Part shown: in pieces, positions 33,476-40,013 of the stretch
How the letters are laid out: each line of letters opens with the position of its first letter
How positions within the stretch are numbered: the first letter of the stretch is position 1
DNA from: a virus
DNA: 41,294 nucleotides
Direction: 5' to 3' (one strand)
IMG/VR virus record: IMGVR_UViG_3300032331_000902
Coordinates: 1 to 41,294 of that record
Translations under genes and position numbers: made by a program
The notes under the pieces: generated by a model
The model's input: only the letters and a program-made list of their open reading frames with translations
Databases searched by the model: none
What the model was told of the DNA's origin: nothing

Positions 33476-33712
33476 ATGAGCCCAGAAGAACGCACAGAAT
33501 TGATTACGGAGTTGATGGTTCAACTCAAGGCAGTTAATTCGTTGACGGACGATGAACAACGTTGGGTGCGTATGGCAATAGAACGTGAGGCTCAGTCTAT
33601 TACCCTTCGTAAAGCAATCATTGAAAAAACTTTGACTGCTTTAGTGTGGCTTTCAATATTGGGAATTTTGTCTATTTTTTGGGAATTTCTTAAAGATCAT
33701 GGATTTAAGTAA
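33476..33712 (+). CDS. Single-TM protein, possible holin or spanin-like component, 78 aa
   Basis: The N-terminal two thirds are charged and helical. Residues about 51-69 (TALVWLSILGILSIFWEFL) form one transmembrane helix with a short C-terminal tail ending in K. It sits first in the lysis-side cluster before a second TM protein, the 3-TM holin and the endolysin. It may be an accessory lysis protein. Confidence 0.6.
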   Translation: MSPEERTELITELMVQLKAVNSLTDDEQRWVRMAIEREAQSITLRKAIIEKTLTALVWLSILGILSIFWEFLKDHGFK

Positions 33713-33875
33713 CCAGATTGCTTCTGGTGAAAATCCCTGGCCCAACACTCAGCAAAAAATAGAACTGGTTTGTAAAGAATTAAAGCTTAATCAAAAGATT
33801 GGGATAAACGAATTTGTAAAGGATGGCAAACTTTGCCAATGGACACTGGTACTAAAAAATGAGCCTAAGAAGTGA
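33699..33875 (+). CDS. Small hypothetical protein, 58 aa
   Basis: ATG 33699 overlaps the end of the preceding gene by 14 bases, and the frame ends in TGA overlapping the GTG start of the following gene (GTGA). The protein is soluble and mixed (KIELVCKELKLNQKIGINEF, CQWTLVLKNEPKK). Both overlaps indicate translational coupling. Function unknown. Confidence 0.6.
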   Translation: MDLSNQIASGENPWPNTQQKIELVCKELKLNQKIGINEFVKDGKLCQWTLVLKNEPKK

Positions 33876-34366
33876 TAGACCCCATAAGCATTACAGTGGC
33901 GTTTGCTACGGCTCAAGCTGTGGTCAAGCACATCAAAGATGCCGTGGCCTTGGGCAAGGACGTAAAGTCGCTGTATGGGCAGTTCTCAGCCTTTTACACA
34001 GCAGCAGATCAGGTTCATTCGGCATCGACTAAAGCCCGAATAGCAGACCTACAAAAAACAGATGCACAAATAAACGCAGAATCTCTCAAGATAGCAATGG
34101 CCTCCAAAGCCTTGCGAGACTATGAGAGGGAGTTAAAGGATTTGCTGTTTATGACCGGCAATGCTCCAGTCTGGGAAGAGATGATGGCAGAGAGGGTCCG
34201 AATGCACAAAGAACGCTCTGAAATGGAGCGAGTAATGGCAGAGAAAAAGCAAAAGGATAAAGAGGCATTTGGCGAGGCAATAATGAATGCCTTACTATTT
34301 GTAGCTGGTATAGCGGTTTTAGTCCCTATGGGTGGTTTGGCATGGCAATTTTTGATTGAGAGGTAA
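33872..34366 (+). CDS. Membrane-anchored helical protein of the lysis region, 164 aa
   Basis: A GTG start is used because it overlaps the previous stop as GTGA. The first 120 residues are helical and charged (IKDAVALGKDVKSLYGQFSA, ERELKDLLFM, ERVMAEKKQKDKEA). Residues about 137-160 (ALLFVAGIAVLVPMGGLAWQFLI split by Gly) form a C-terminal TM helix. Proteins beginning MIDP near lysis genes are frequent in aquatic phages. The lysis link is positional. Confidence 0.65.
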   Translation: MIDPISITVAFATAQAVVKHIKDAVALGKDVKSLYGQFSAFYTAADQVHSASTKARIADLQKTDAQINAESLKIAMASKALRDYERELKDLLFMTGNAPVWEEMMAERVRMHKERSEMERVMAEKKQKDKEAFGEAIMNALLFVAGIAVLVPMGGLAWQFLIER

Positions 34367-34368
34367 CT

Positions 34369-34863
34369 ATGTTTGAGATACTTTCTGGCGGTATTTTTGG
34401 ATCTTTGTTGGGTGGCATATTTCGTTTAGCACCTGAAGTCCTGAAATGGATGGACAAAAAGGATGAACGAGCCCATGAGTTGTTAATGTTTGGTCAGCAA
34501 TGCCAACTGGAAACTCTTCGTGGTCAACAGAAGCTGGCAGAGATCGGAGCCCAACGGGAGGCTACTGTAGATGCAGGGGTGATGAATGCCTTCAATTCAG
34601 CAATAGAACAGCAAACAGAGATGGTTAAAGCTGCTGGTGGATGGGTAGCCAGCCTATCAGCTTCTGTGCGTCCTATCGTTACTTACTGGATTTTGTTTAT
34701 CTGGTCTTTTATCCACGTTTGGTTTGCGTGGAATTCCTGGTTGTTGGGTGATCCACCTGCCGTAGTGTTCAATTTGATGATGTCCGGAGACTTTGCTGCT
34801 CTGGTTTCCGGTACGTTGAACTACTGGTTCCTTGATCGTACATTGTCTAAACGTGGGCTATGA
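34369..34863 (+). CDS. Holin, 3-TM family (PF11351-type), 164 aa
   Basis: The holin forms the inner-membrane hole that lets endolysin reach the wall. The N-terminus (LSGGIFGSLLGGIFRLAPEV) is amphipathic, and a helical domain rich in Gln/Glu follows (about 30-95). The C-terminal third has hydrophobic segments around VRPIVTYWILFIWSFIHVWF and a final FAALVSGTLNYWFLDRTLSK, the closing signature of the 3TM holin family. It overlaps the endolysin gene by four bases. Confidence 0.8.
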   Translation: MFEILSGGIFGSLLGGIFRLAPEVLKWMDKKDERAHELLMFGQQCQLETLRGQQKLAEIGAQREATVDAGVMNAFNSAIEQQTEMVKAAGGWVASLSASVRPIVTYWILFIWSFIHVWFAWNSWLLGDPPAVVFNLMMSGDFAALVSGTLNYWFLDRTLSKRGL

Positions 34864-35300
34864 GACTAGATATAGCAGCAGCACTGTGTAAGCAGTTCGA
34901 GGGCTTCAAGTCGAGGGTTTACCTATGTCCAGCAGGTATACCCACGATAGGCTTTGGATCAACTTATTACGCAGATGGACGCAAAGTAACGCTATCTGAT
35001 GAGCCGATTAGTGAAACGATTGCTGAAGCATTACTGCTCCACGAACTGCAATTTACTTACCTTCCAGGGGTGTTGCGTAATTGCCCTATTTTGTTAACAG
35101 ATGAGCGTAAGTGTAATGCCATCATAGACTTCTGTTATAACCTCGGAGTTGGCAGACTCCAAACCAGTACATTGAAGCGAAAAATCAATGAGCAAGACTG
35201 GGAAGCCGCCAAGGAACAATTGTTATTGTGGAACAAAGGCGGCGGTAAAGTCCTTGCGGGATTAGACAAACGCCGAAAAGCAGAGGCCCTGCTTCTATAA
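34860..35300 (+). CDS. Endolysin, GH24 (T4-type) lysozyme, 146 aa
   Basis: This muramidase hydrolyses peptidoglycan glycan strands at lysis. The active-site segment reads FEGFKSRVYLCPAGIPTIGF: Glu14, eight residues, Cys23, five residues, Thr29. This matches the E-8aa-D/C-5aa-T triad of phage GH24 lysozymes, in the Cys variant. FCYNLGVG and WNKGGGKVLAGLDKRRKAE are further family blocks. No signal peptide or SAR segment is present, so export must depend on the holin. The ATGA overlap with the holin gene supports coupling. Confidence 0.92.
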   Translation: MRLDIAAALCKQFEGFKSRVYLCPAGIPTIGFGSTYYADGRKVTLSDEPISETIAEALLLHELQFTYLPGVLRNCPILLTDERKCNAIIDFCYNLGVGRLQTSTLKRKINEQDWEAAKEQLLLWNKGGGKVLAGLDKRRKAEALLL

Positions 35301-35308
35301 GGATTTGT

Positions 35309-36262
35309 ATGATCTCTGAAGAACAGTTTTTGAATACATGGAATAGGCTTAAATCGGCATCATTAGTAGCAAAAGAACTTGGTATTTCAGAGAGAGCAGT
35401 TTTTGCTAGACGTAGGCGAAAAGAGGAAAAACTCGGAACAGTACTTCCAGTTGAAGACCAACGTTGGCTTTATAGACAACACATTTTTCCAAATAAAATT
35501 GATTTGGGGATTGAAAATGGCACAATTATCGTTTTTTCGGACGCTCATTTTTGGCCTGGTATACGTTCGACGGCGTTTAAGGCGCTTCTATATGCGATTG
35601 AAACGTATTCCCCCAAAGCAGTTATTTGTAATGGTGATGCCTTTGATGGCGCTGCTATATCTCGTCACCCGCCTATGGGTTGGGAAAATCTTCCATCTGT
35701 AATACAAGAATTAAATACTTGTAAGGCAATGCTGTCGGAAGTGTCGGAAACTGCCAAAAAAGCCCGACGAAATGTAAAGCTAATCTGGACATTGGGTAAC
35801 CATGATGCGAGATTTTCTGCGAGATTGGCTTCTAATGCACCACAATACGTTCAAACCCCAGGGTTCAGGCTCGAGGACCACTTTGAAGAATGGAAGTTTG
35901 CCTGGTCTGCTTGGTTGACCCAAGATGTAATTGTTAAGCACCGCTACAAGGGTGGAGTCCATGCTACCCACAACAACACTGTAGGAGCCGGTACAAGCAT
36001 CGTTACAGGCCATTTGCACAGCCTGAAGGTCACTCCATATGCTGATTACAACGGAAACCGATTTGGGGTGGATACAGGCACTTTGGCAGACCCTTATGGT
36101 CCACAGTTCTCGTACTCAGAACACAATCCGCTAAACCATCGTTCGGGATTTGCATTACTTACGTTTAAAAATGGTCAATTGTTATGGCCTGAATTGTTTC
36201 ACGTTTGGGCCAAAGACCAGGTTGAGTTTAGAGGTGAGATCATAAAGGTAGGCGGTTATTAG
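35309..36262 (+). CDS. Calcineurin-like metallophosphoesterase with N-terminal HTH, 317 aa
   Basis: Residues 73-240 hold the metallophosphoesterase metal motifs in order: SDAH (77-80), NGDAFDG (108-114), GNHD (163-166) and GHLHS (234-238). Residues 15-36 (KSASLVAKELGISERAVFAR) form a helix-turn-helix, so the enzyme may act at a specific nucleic acid. The natural substrate is not evident; members act on nucleic acids, nucleotides or phosphoproteins. It is the last gene of the rightward block, nine bases after the endolysin stop. Confidence 0.85.
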   Translation: MISEEQFLNTWNRLKSASLVAKELGISERAVFARRRRKEEKLGTVLPVEDQRWLYRQHIFPNKIDLGIENGTIIVFSDAHFWPGIRSTAFKALLYAIETYSPKAVICNGDAFDGAAISRHPPMGWENLPSVIQELNTCKAMLSEVSETAKKARRNVKLIWTLGNHDARFSARLASNAPQYVQTPGFRLEDHFEEWKFAWSAWLTQDVIVKHRYKGGVHATHNNTVGAGTSIVTGHLHSLKVTPYADYNGNRFGVDTGTLADPYGPQFSYSEHNPLNHRSGFALLTFKNGQLLWPELFHVWAKDQVEFRGEIIKVGGY

Positions 36263-36267
36263 CCGCC
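36251..36267. terminator. Hairpin between convergent operons
   Basis: GGCGG (36251-36255) and CCGCC (36263-36267) form a GC stem spanning the stop of the phosphoesterase gene. A short T-rich tail follows on the plus strand. It separates the late rightward operon from the end of the leftward operon. The T-run is weak, so confidence is moderate. Confidence 0.5.
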
Positions 36268-36279
36268 CCCTTTATAAAA

Positions 36280-36486
36280 TCAATAACCTGAATCTTCCTC
36301 GCACTCGTACCAGTCATCCGACTCCTCGTCGTACCAGTACCACACATCATTTTCCTGGTCGCACCAATACGCCGTTCCATCTTCGTCGTACTCGTACTCT
36401 TCTTCGACTTCTTCGTCTTCAATGACTTCAAAGCCCATGAAGTCTAGCAACTCCTCAAAATCAAAAAAAATGGCAAACTTATACAT
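36280..36486 (-). CDS. Strongly acidic aromatic protein, 68 aa (possible DNA mimic)
   Basis: ATG 36486 is chosen because GGAG lies six bases upstream, while longer frames lack such a site. By my count about 28 of 68 residues are Asp or Glu against a single Lys. The C-terminal half repeats an acidic/aromatic pattern (AYWCDQENDVWYWYDEESDD, then WYECEEDSGY). Small acidic phage proteins of this kind can mimic DNA and block restriction or other DNA-binding enzymes. This is inference from composition. It is the last gene of the leftward operon. Confidence 0.65.
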   Translation of the reverse strand: MYKFAIFFDFEELLDFMGFEVIEDEEVEEEYEYDEDGTAYWCDQENDVWYWYDEESDDWYECEEDSGY

Positions 36487-36536
36487 AAAATACTCCAAAA
36501 TGTGGTTACAGCCAGTCGCTGCATCCACATCCTAGC

Positions 36537-36704
36537 CTATTCTTTTGCTGTTTCCGTGTCAGACAAGAGGTCCTTTAAGGCCAGCAACAATAGTTTTATA
36601 CGTTGCAATTCTTCCTGTTGTTCTTGCAATCGAATATACGAATCTTTGCAGAAATTAGCTAAGTTTTCGTTGGACCAAGCACCAAAGTTGGGCAAATCTG
36701 GCAT
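36537..36704 (-). CDS. Small conserved helical phage protein, 55 aa
   Basis: MPDLPNFGAWSNENLANFCK opens the frame, followed by a coiled-coil-like helix (LQEQQEELQRIKLLLLALKD). The ATG overlaps the stop of the upstream winged-helix gene (TAATG). I recognise the opening as a recurrent small phage protein, but no function is attached to it. Confidence 0.7.
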   Translation of the reverse strand: MPDLPNFGAWSNENLANFCKDSYIRLQEQQEELQRIKLLLLALKDLLSDTETAKE

Positions 36705-36946
36705 TACGTTTTCCTGTTTGGTTTAGGACAGTTCTCGGGTACGTTTATTACGCACCAAACTGCTTGTTCTCTTAATCCCTGTCGTGCTTCTAACCATCTG
36801 TCTATGTAAACATCAGGCATAGTATTTAATGCGTTTCTAATTGAATCCTTGTTAAGTTTAAGTAATTCGCCTATTTCATTTGCTGTCAGGCCATCTTCGT
36901 GCTGTTTAAGCACGTTTCTGATGTCTGGATGCCTCGATTTGCTCAA
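36704..36946 (-). CDS. Winged-helix DNA-binding protein, 80 aa
   Basis: The domain SRHPDIRNVLKQHEDGLTAN followed by EIGELLKLNKDSIRNALNTM is a winged helix-turn-helix of MarR/ArsR shape. There is no ATG. The TTG start at 36946 has AAGGA eight bases upstream, which supports it. It overlaps the previous gene by 41 bases. It could regulate early or middle genes; no operator is visible next to it. Confidence 0.62.
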   Translation of the reverse strand: MSKSRHPDIRNVLKQHEDGLTANEIGELLKLNKDSIRNALNTMPDVYIDRWLEARQGLREQAVWCVINVPENCPKPNRKT

Positions 36947-37130
36947 TTTGTAATTCCTTATCTTTATTTCTTTTGGGGAGGGGTAACCAGCCTAAGTAGA
37001 AAAAATCATTCCATGATCCAACAACACATACACCACCTTTGGTTAGCAGGATCACCTTATGATCCTCTGGTGGTCTAGGGTCCCCTGCTAAAGGGTAGTA
37101 AAACTCTTGTCCGTCTGCAAAGTAATTCAT
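36906..37130 (-). CDS. DUF551-like small protein, 74 aa
   Basis: The core GGVCVVGSWNDFFYLGWLPL followed by PKR resembles DUF551, with its W-x-PLP ending. DUF551 proteins are small, common in phages and of unknown function. It overlaps the 37127 gene by four bases (ATGA). Confidence 0.6.
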   Translation of the reverse strand: MNYFADGQEFYYPLAGDPRPPEDHKVILLTKGGVCVVGSWNDFFYLGWLPLPKRNKDKELQIEQIEASRHQKRA

Positions 37131-37327
37131 CGTCCTTTGATCCTTTTGTAGTCCAAAGCACCAGGACGAACGTATTCGTCTTTAGGCGGCTGATAGACTG
37201 GTTGTGCCCAAATGTTTATAGAGTTGGCTAAAGCCTCGTTTTGAACCCTTTGACGGCGTTTCCAGGGGGTAACTATGTTTAGCGTCTTACGGGCTGAATC
37301 TGATTCAATTTTTAGCGTAAAAGTCAC
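37127..37327 (-). CDS. Small basic hypothetical protein, 66 aa
   Basis: A basic protein with PWKRRQRVQNEALANSINIW followed by AQPVYQPPKDEYV. It overlaps neighbouring genes by four bases on each side (ATGA at both ends), which is the main evidence that it is expressed. Family not recognised. Confidence 0.6.
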   Translation of the reverse strand: MTFTLKIESDSARKTLNIVTPWKRRQRVQNEALANSINIWAQPVYQPPKDEYVRPGALDYKRIKGR

Positions 37328-37479
37328 AGCATTGCTTCTTCATGGTTGTTGGGATTAAATGGTAATTTACCTACGGGTTTTGTTGGACGTAATGCAACAG
37401 GAAAAGGCCATTGGATTGGTTTACGTTTTTCCATCAGCTTGTCTTGGGCTGCTGCTTTTTTGCTTTGGTAGCCTGTCAT
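37324..37479 (-). CDS. Small basic hypothetical protein, 51 aa
   Basis: ATG 37479 overlaps the TGA of the preceding membrane-protein gene (ATGA), which decides this start over an upstream GTG-type frame. The product (MTGYQSKKAAAQDKLMEKRK, then IQWPFPVALRPTKPVG) is basic and Pro-rich, probably extended. Function unknown. Confidence 0.58.
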   Translation of the reverse strand: MTGYQSKKAAAQDKLMEKRKPIQWPFPVALRPTKPVGKLPFNPNNHEEAML

Positions 37480-37631
37480 TTCACCAACACCGCTGCAACT
37501 AACATCCACACACCTACAACGATGGCTGCAAAGGCCAGGATGCCTTTAACTTGTTGAGCAACGAATTCCCAAGGGTCATGCTCCTCCTCGGGGATTTCGT
37601 AAGACATATACGCTTTGTCTGCTTCTGTCAT
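37476..37631 (-). CDS. Small single-TM protein, 51 aa
   Basis: ATG 37631 overlaps the stop of the coiled-coil gene (37628). The acidic N-terminus (YEIPEEEHDPWEFVAQQV) precedes a TM segment (GILAFAAIVVGVWMLVAAVL, about 29-49) and a short K tail. A host-membrane or lysis-control role is possible, but nothing specific is visible. Confidence 0.62.
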   Translation of the reverse strand: MTEADKAYMSYEIPEEEHDPWEFVAQQVKGILAFAAIVVGVWMLVAAVLVK

Positions 37632-37819
37632 TTGTATTCCTTTAAACGTGTTGTTAAACGCTCTATACGGGCCAAATTCAGGTCCAACACAGCAGATGCG
37701 TACTCACAAGCGTTTTCAGCTTCTAGTCGGTCCAGATGTGCTTGAGCAAGCTCTTGAGAAATCACCTCAATGGGTGTCATTTCACGCCAGAAGTCTTTAA
37801 AGTGTTTTAGGAATTTCAT
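37628..37819 (-). CDS. Small coiled-coil protein, 63 aa
   Basis: MTPIEVISQELAQAHLDRLE begins a long amphipathic helix (ENACEYASAVLDLNLARIERL) characteristic of a recurrent small phage protein. An upstream extension of 13 residues (MKFLKHFKDFWRE) starts at the ATGA overlap with MazG and is basic and amphipathic. Function unknown. Confidence 0.66.
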   Translation of the reverse strand: MKFLKHFKDFWREMTPIEVISQELAQAHLDRLEAENACEYASAVLDLNLARIERLTTRLKEYK

Positions 37820-38121
37820 GCTTTGACAAACACGCCGTTTTCACGGAGGGTCCCTTTGCGGTTTTTGATTGAATCGTAGGCAACTTCCATGCAGTCAACT
37901 AGGTTGATGTCTTGCAAGGCACAGTAAATGATGAGGCAAACCATCACGTCACCCACCGAATCAACAATGTCCTCGCGGTTGTCTTTAATGGTGGCATCGG
38001 CAAGTTCTCCCATTTCACTCATTGCTTTGAGTAATTGAGTGCCAGGCGTTGAGTTAGGGATAATCTTGCGGGCTTCCGCCCATCGAATGATCTCGATTTC
38101 TGTCATTGCGTAAGTAGTCAT
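37816..38121 (-). CDS. MazG-like nucleotide pyrophosphohydrolase, 101 aa
   Basis: Related enzymes hydrolyse NTPs or dNTPs to monophosphates and pyrophosphate. The metal-binding helices are visible: KAMSEMGELADATIKDNRED (ExxE type) followed by IVDSVGDVMVCLIIYC (ExxD type, using the Glu/Asp of NREDIVDSVGD). The C-terminal helix AYDSIKNRKG is also typical. It could trim aberrant nucleotides or adjust alarmone levels. An in-frame ATG at 38106 is an alternative start. Confidence 0.75.
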   Translation of the reverse strand: MTTYAMTEIEIIRWAEARKIIPNSTPGTQLLKAMSEMGELADATIKDNREDIVDSVGDVMVCLIIYCALQDINLVDCMEVAYDSIKNRKGTLRENGVFVKA

Positions 38122-38133
38122 ACAATTCTTTCT

Positions 38134-38155
38134 GGGGGGATTTAACCCCCCTTTT
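38134..38155 (+). terminator. Perfect GGGGGG/CCCCCC hairpin between leftward genes
   Basis: Six G (38134-38139) and six C (38146-38151) pair around ATTTAA, followed on the plus strand by TTTT. This has terminator form for rightward (antisense) transcription. In the leftward mRNA it becomes a stem just before the MazG gene and would not terminate well because no T-run follows. Confidence 0.55.
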
Positions 38156-38157
38156 AG

Positions 38158-38307
38158 TTACTCTTCTACAACCGGAGTTGCAATAACTTGTGGATTTGCT
38201 TGTTCTTGAATTTTCTCAATGAGAGTTTTGACTTGCTCATAAGGAAATTTAGACAATGCTCCAAGGATGGAGTTAACTTCATCAATCGAAAATACTAAAG
38301 TAATCAT
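38158..38307 (-). CDS. Small conserved protein (MITLxFxIxEVN type), 49 aa
   Basis: MITLVFSIDEVNSILGALSK followed by YEQVKTLIEKIQEQA is a pattern I recognise from many phages; its function is unknown. ATG 38307 is favoured by this homology, with an in-frame ATG at 38322 as an alternative. Either way the start lies inside the end of the preceding gene in another frame. No ribosome site is clear, so translation may depend on coupling. Confidence 0.65.
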   Translation of the reverse strand: MITLVFSIDEVNSILGALSKFPYEQVKTLIEKIQEQANPQVIATPVVEE

Positions 38308-38452
38308 TTTTTGGTTTTTCATTAAAAAGTGATGGGGGCTTATCGTCAAAAGCAGGATTTGTTTTTAACCATAGTGTTCCATTGGAAGACAACCAGGATG
38401 ATGGTGTCTCCACAATGATTTCACCGGTTTCGGGGTTAAGTAGTGTGTTCAT
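38282..38452 (-). CDS. Small hypothetical protein, 56 aa
   Basis: ATG 38452 overlaps the TGA of the SSB-like gene (TGATG). The product is MNTLLNPETGEIIVETPSSW followed by a Trp/Pro/Asn-rich tail (LWLKTNPAFDDKPPS). It overlaps the downstream gene by 26 or more bases. The tight overlap and phage-like sequence support expression. Function unknown. Confidence 0.55.
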   Translation of the reverse strand: MNTLLNPETGEIIVETPSSWLSSNGTLWLKTNPAFDDKPPSLFNEKPKNDYFSIFD

Positions 38453-38703
38453 CAGAAGGGCAGATCATCATCTGGTTTTGCTTTGCGTGTAGGTGCAGAA
38501 CTTTGGCGAGGGGAGTCTTGCTTTTCTTTGACTGACAAAGAGAAAAACTTGGTCCCATCTTTCTTCGATTCTTTGATCCAGGCATTTAGCCAGTACTCAG
38601 TACCCTCGACATTGATAGACCCGTTGTAATCGGGGTGTCGGTCTTCCTCTTTCTTTGTGTTTTTAAAGAGTGAACCTCGGTTCGTGTTGTCGTAATCAGC
38701 CAT
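38452..38703 (-). CDS. SSB-like OB-fold protein (DUF736-type), 83 aa
   Basis: ATG 38703 has GAGG seven bases upstream. The sequence MADYDNTNRGSLFKNTKKEE, then GSINVEGTEYWLNAWIKESK and KFFSLSVKEK, gives the strand pattern of a small OB domain. The C-terminus is basic then acidic, ending in DDDLPF. That resembles the tail with which SSB proteins recruit partners. Standing between the Sak3 annealase and small genes, it probably coats single-stranded DNA. No ssDNA binding is shown by sequence alone. Confidence 0.65.
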   Translation of the reverse strand: MADYDNTNRGSLFKNTKKEEDRHPDYNGSINVEGTEYWLNAWIKESKKDGTKFFSLSVKEKQDSPRQSSAPTRKAKPDDDLPF

Positions 38704-39271
38704 TTTTTTCCTCATCAAGTTTAGATTTGTACGCTTTGATAGCAGAGCGCACCTTACTGTCAATCTTTAGTGCTTCCCACACTGCAAGACGAACCTCGTT
38801 GTCGGAAATGGATTCCCATTCCCCGTACATTCCAGCTACATCACCTTTGGCGTGTAAACCTTTAATGGCCTCCACCACCTGGTCAATCAAGCCTGTATCC
38901 ATTTGCGGCAGGTCTTCACCGGCATAGATATATAGACCAAGACCATGCAACGACAGGGCTTTAGTCATGCAGCGCATGATTGCCGTGTTAACCGCAAAAG
39001 CATCAGGGTGCTGTATAGCCTTGTTCCGATGGTCCATGACCGGCAATTGGCAGGTTATAGGCTTGCTAAACAGGGTTACTGTTACCCAGACCATGTAAGT
39101 GCCATTAATGTCGATCCAGCACTTGTCGCCAAACATCTGCACTTGGAAGTGAGCATTTGGATCGGCCTTGAGTGCTTCAGCCCATGCCCAAGCCCATGAC
39201 AGATAGGTAAGGTTGCCCTTCTTTTCGGTATGCTCGTTTACGTTTAGCTTGAGCAGTGTATTAACGTCCAT
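38696..39271 (-). CDS. Single-strand annealing protein, Sak3/DUF1071 family, 191 aa
   Basis: This would anneal complementary single strands in phage recombination. The sequence fits DUF1071: LNVNEHTEKKGNLTYLSWAW at the N-terminus, then LPVMDHRNKAIQHPDAFAVN and TKALSLHGLGLYIYAGEDLP, the family signature. A charged helical C-terminus follows. The ATG at 39271 is chosen because AAGGA lies eight bases upstream. RusA and the SSB-like protein sit in the same operon, forming a recombination module. Confidence 0.88.
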   Translation of the reverse strand: MDVNTLLKLNVNEHTEKKGNLTYLSWAWAWAEALKADPNAHFQVQMFGDKCWIDINGTYMVWVTVTLFSKPITCQLPVMDHRNKAIQHPDAFAVNTAIMRCMTKALSLHGLGLYIYAGEDLPQMDTGLIDQVVEAIKGLHAKGDVAGMYGEWESISDNEVRLAVWEALKIDSKVRSAIKAYKSKLDEEKNG

Positions 39272-39479
39272 TGCGTTTTTCCTTTTGTTTAGCGGCAATT
39301 TCTGCCCACTGGATTTCTTCATTGATGATGTCCATCTGTTCGCTGGTTTCCAAGTCTTGGAACGGAACAAAATGGTTTTCTTGGCAGCAGTGGTATTTGT
39401 CGCCTTTGGGCTCGAGACAATAGCAGCAGTACTCTATGTCTTTGAACTCTTCCCGATACATTTCAAATGCCGATTTCAT
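39261..39479 (-). CDS. Small Cys-rich putative zinc-binding protein, 72 aa
   Basis: The motif IEYCCYCLEPKGDKYHCCQE gives Cys and His pairs (CCxC, HCC) likely to bind zinc, between charged helices (EMYREEFKD and IINEEIQWAEIAAKQ). AGGAG lies seven bases before the start. The 94 bases upstream, to the RusA stop, contain a small TCCTC/GAGGA stem and the dyad AGGTGTTTACACCT (39562-39575). No promoter is evident. Confidence 0.68.
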   Translation of the reverse strand: MKSAFEMYREEFKDIEYCCYCLEPKGDKYHCCQENHFVPFQDLETSEQMDIINEEIQWAEIAAKQKEKRNGR

Positions 39480-39561
39480 ATTTAACTCCTATACAAATAT
39501 TTAAACCTGAGTTCCTCGGGTGAGGAGCCTGTATCCTAACGTAACTTTTCGTTTTTTTTCT

Positions 39562-39575
39562 AGGTGTTTACACCT
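39562..39575. promoter_or_regulatory. Perfect dyad AGGTGTTTACACCT (candidate operator)
   Basis: AGGTGT (39562-39567) and ACACCT (39570-39575) form a perfect inverted repeat around TT, just at the end of the RusA gene and upstream of the Cys-rich gene. An eight-T tract adjoins it on the plus strand. It could be an operator or a leader structure. No regulator is identified. Confidence 0.4.
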
Positions 39576-39999
39576 ATGGAATAATTTCGTGAACTGTGAT
39601 ATGGACACCAGGCTCAATGCTGTACTTCTTGTAGACATGGAGTCGGATCACTTGGACATCGTCCTTGTATACAATCCCGTTCATTGCATCCAAGAATGCT
39701 TTGGCAATATTGTCTATGTCGGGCTTCTTTGTAGGCCATTCCTCGCCTGTTAGACAAGCCGTAGTACGTTTTTTGGAGTAGGACAGTGGTACTCCAACGT
39801 GGACAATCAGGGTGATGCTCAAAGCCGTTTCTAAGGGTTCTTTTGGGAACATATGCAGTCTGGCAGCACTGGCTATGCTTTCCTCGTACATCTTGGTCTT
39901 GGCATCTGTGTAGGTCTTGGTGAACTTCCCCACCCTAGAAAACCTTGGCCTTCCCTTGCCCTTGGGATCACCTAGCACTTTGAAGTAAATTTCAGTCAT
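39574..39999 (-). CDS. rusA: RusA-type Holliday junction resolvase, 141 aa
   Basis: The enzyme cuts four-way junctions during recombination or before packaging. The RusA pattern is present: VLGDPKGKGRPRFSR at the N-terminus, KPDIDNIAKAFLDAMNG (Asp94, Asp96) and VYKDDVQV (Asp113, Asp114), the metal-binding acidic residues. The length is near that of other RusA proteins. No Shine-Dalgarno is visible before ATG 39999, and the preceding gene stops 14 bases upstream. Confidence 0.92.
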   Translation of the reverse strand: MTEIYFKVLGDPKGKGRPRFSRVGKFTKTYTDAKTKMYEESIASAARLHMFPKEPLETALSITLIVHVGVPLSYSKKRTTACLTGEEWPTKKPDIDNIAKAFLDAMNGIVYKDDVQVIRLHVYKKYSIEPGVHITVHEIIP

Positions 40000-40013
40000 T
40001 GAGTAATTTTATT

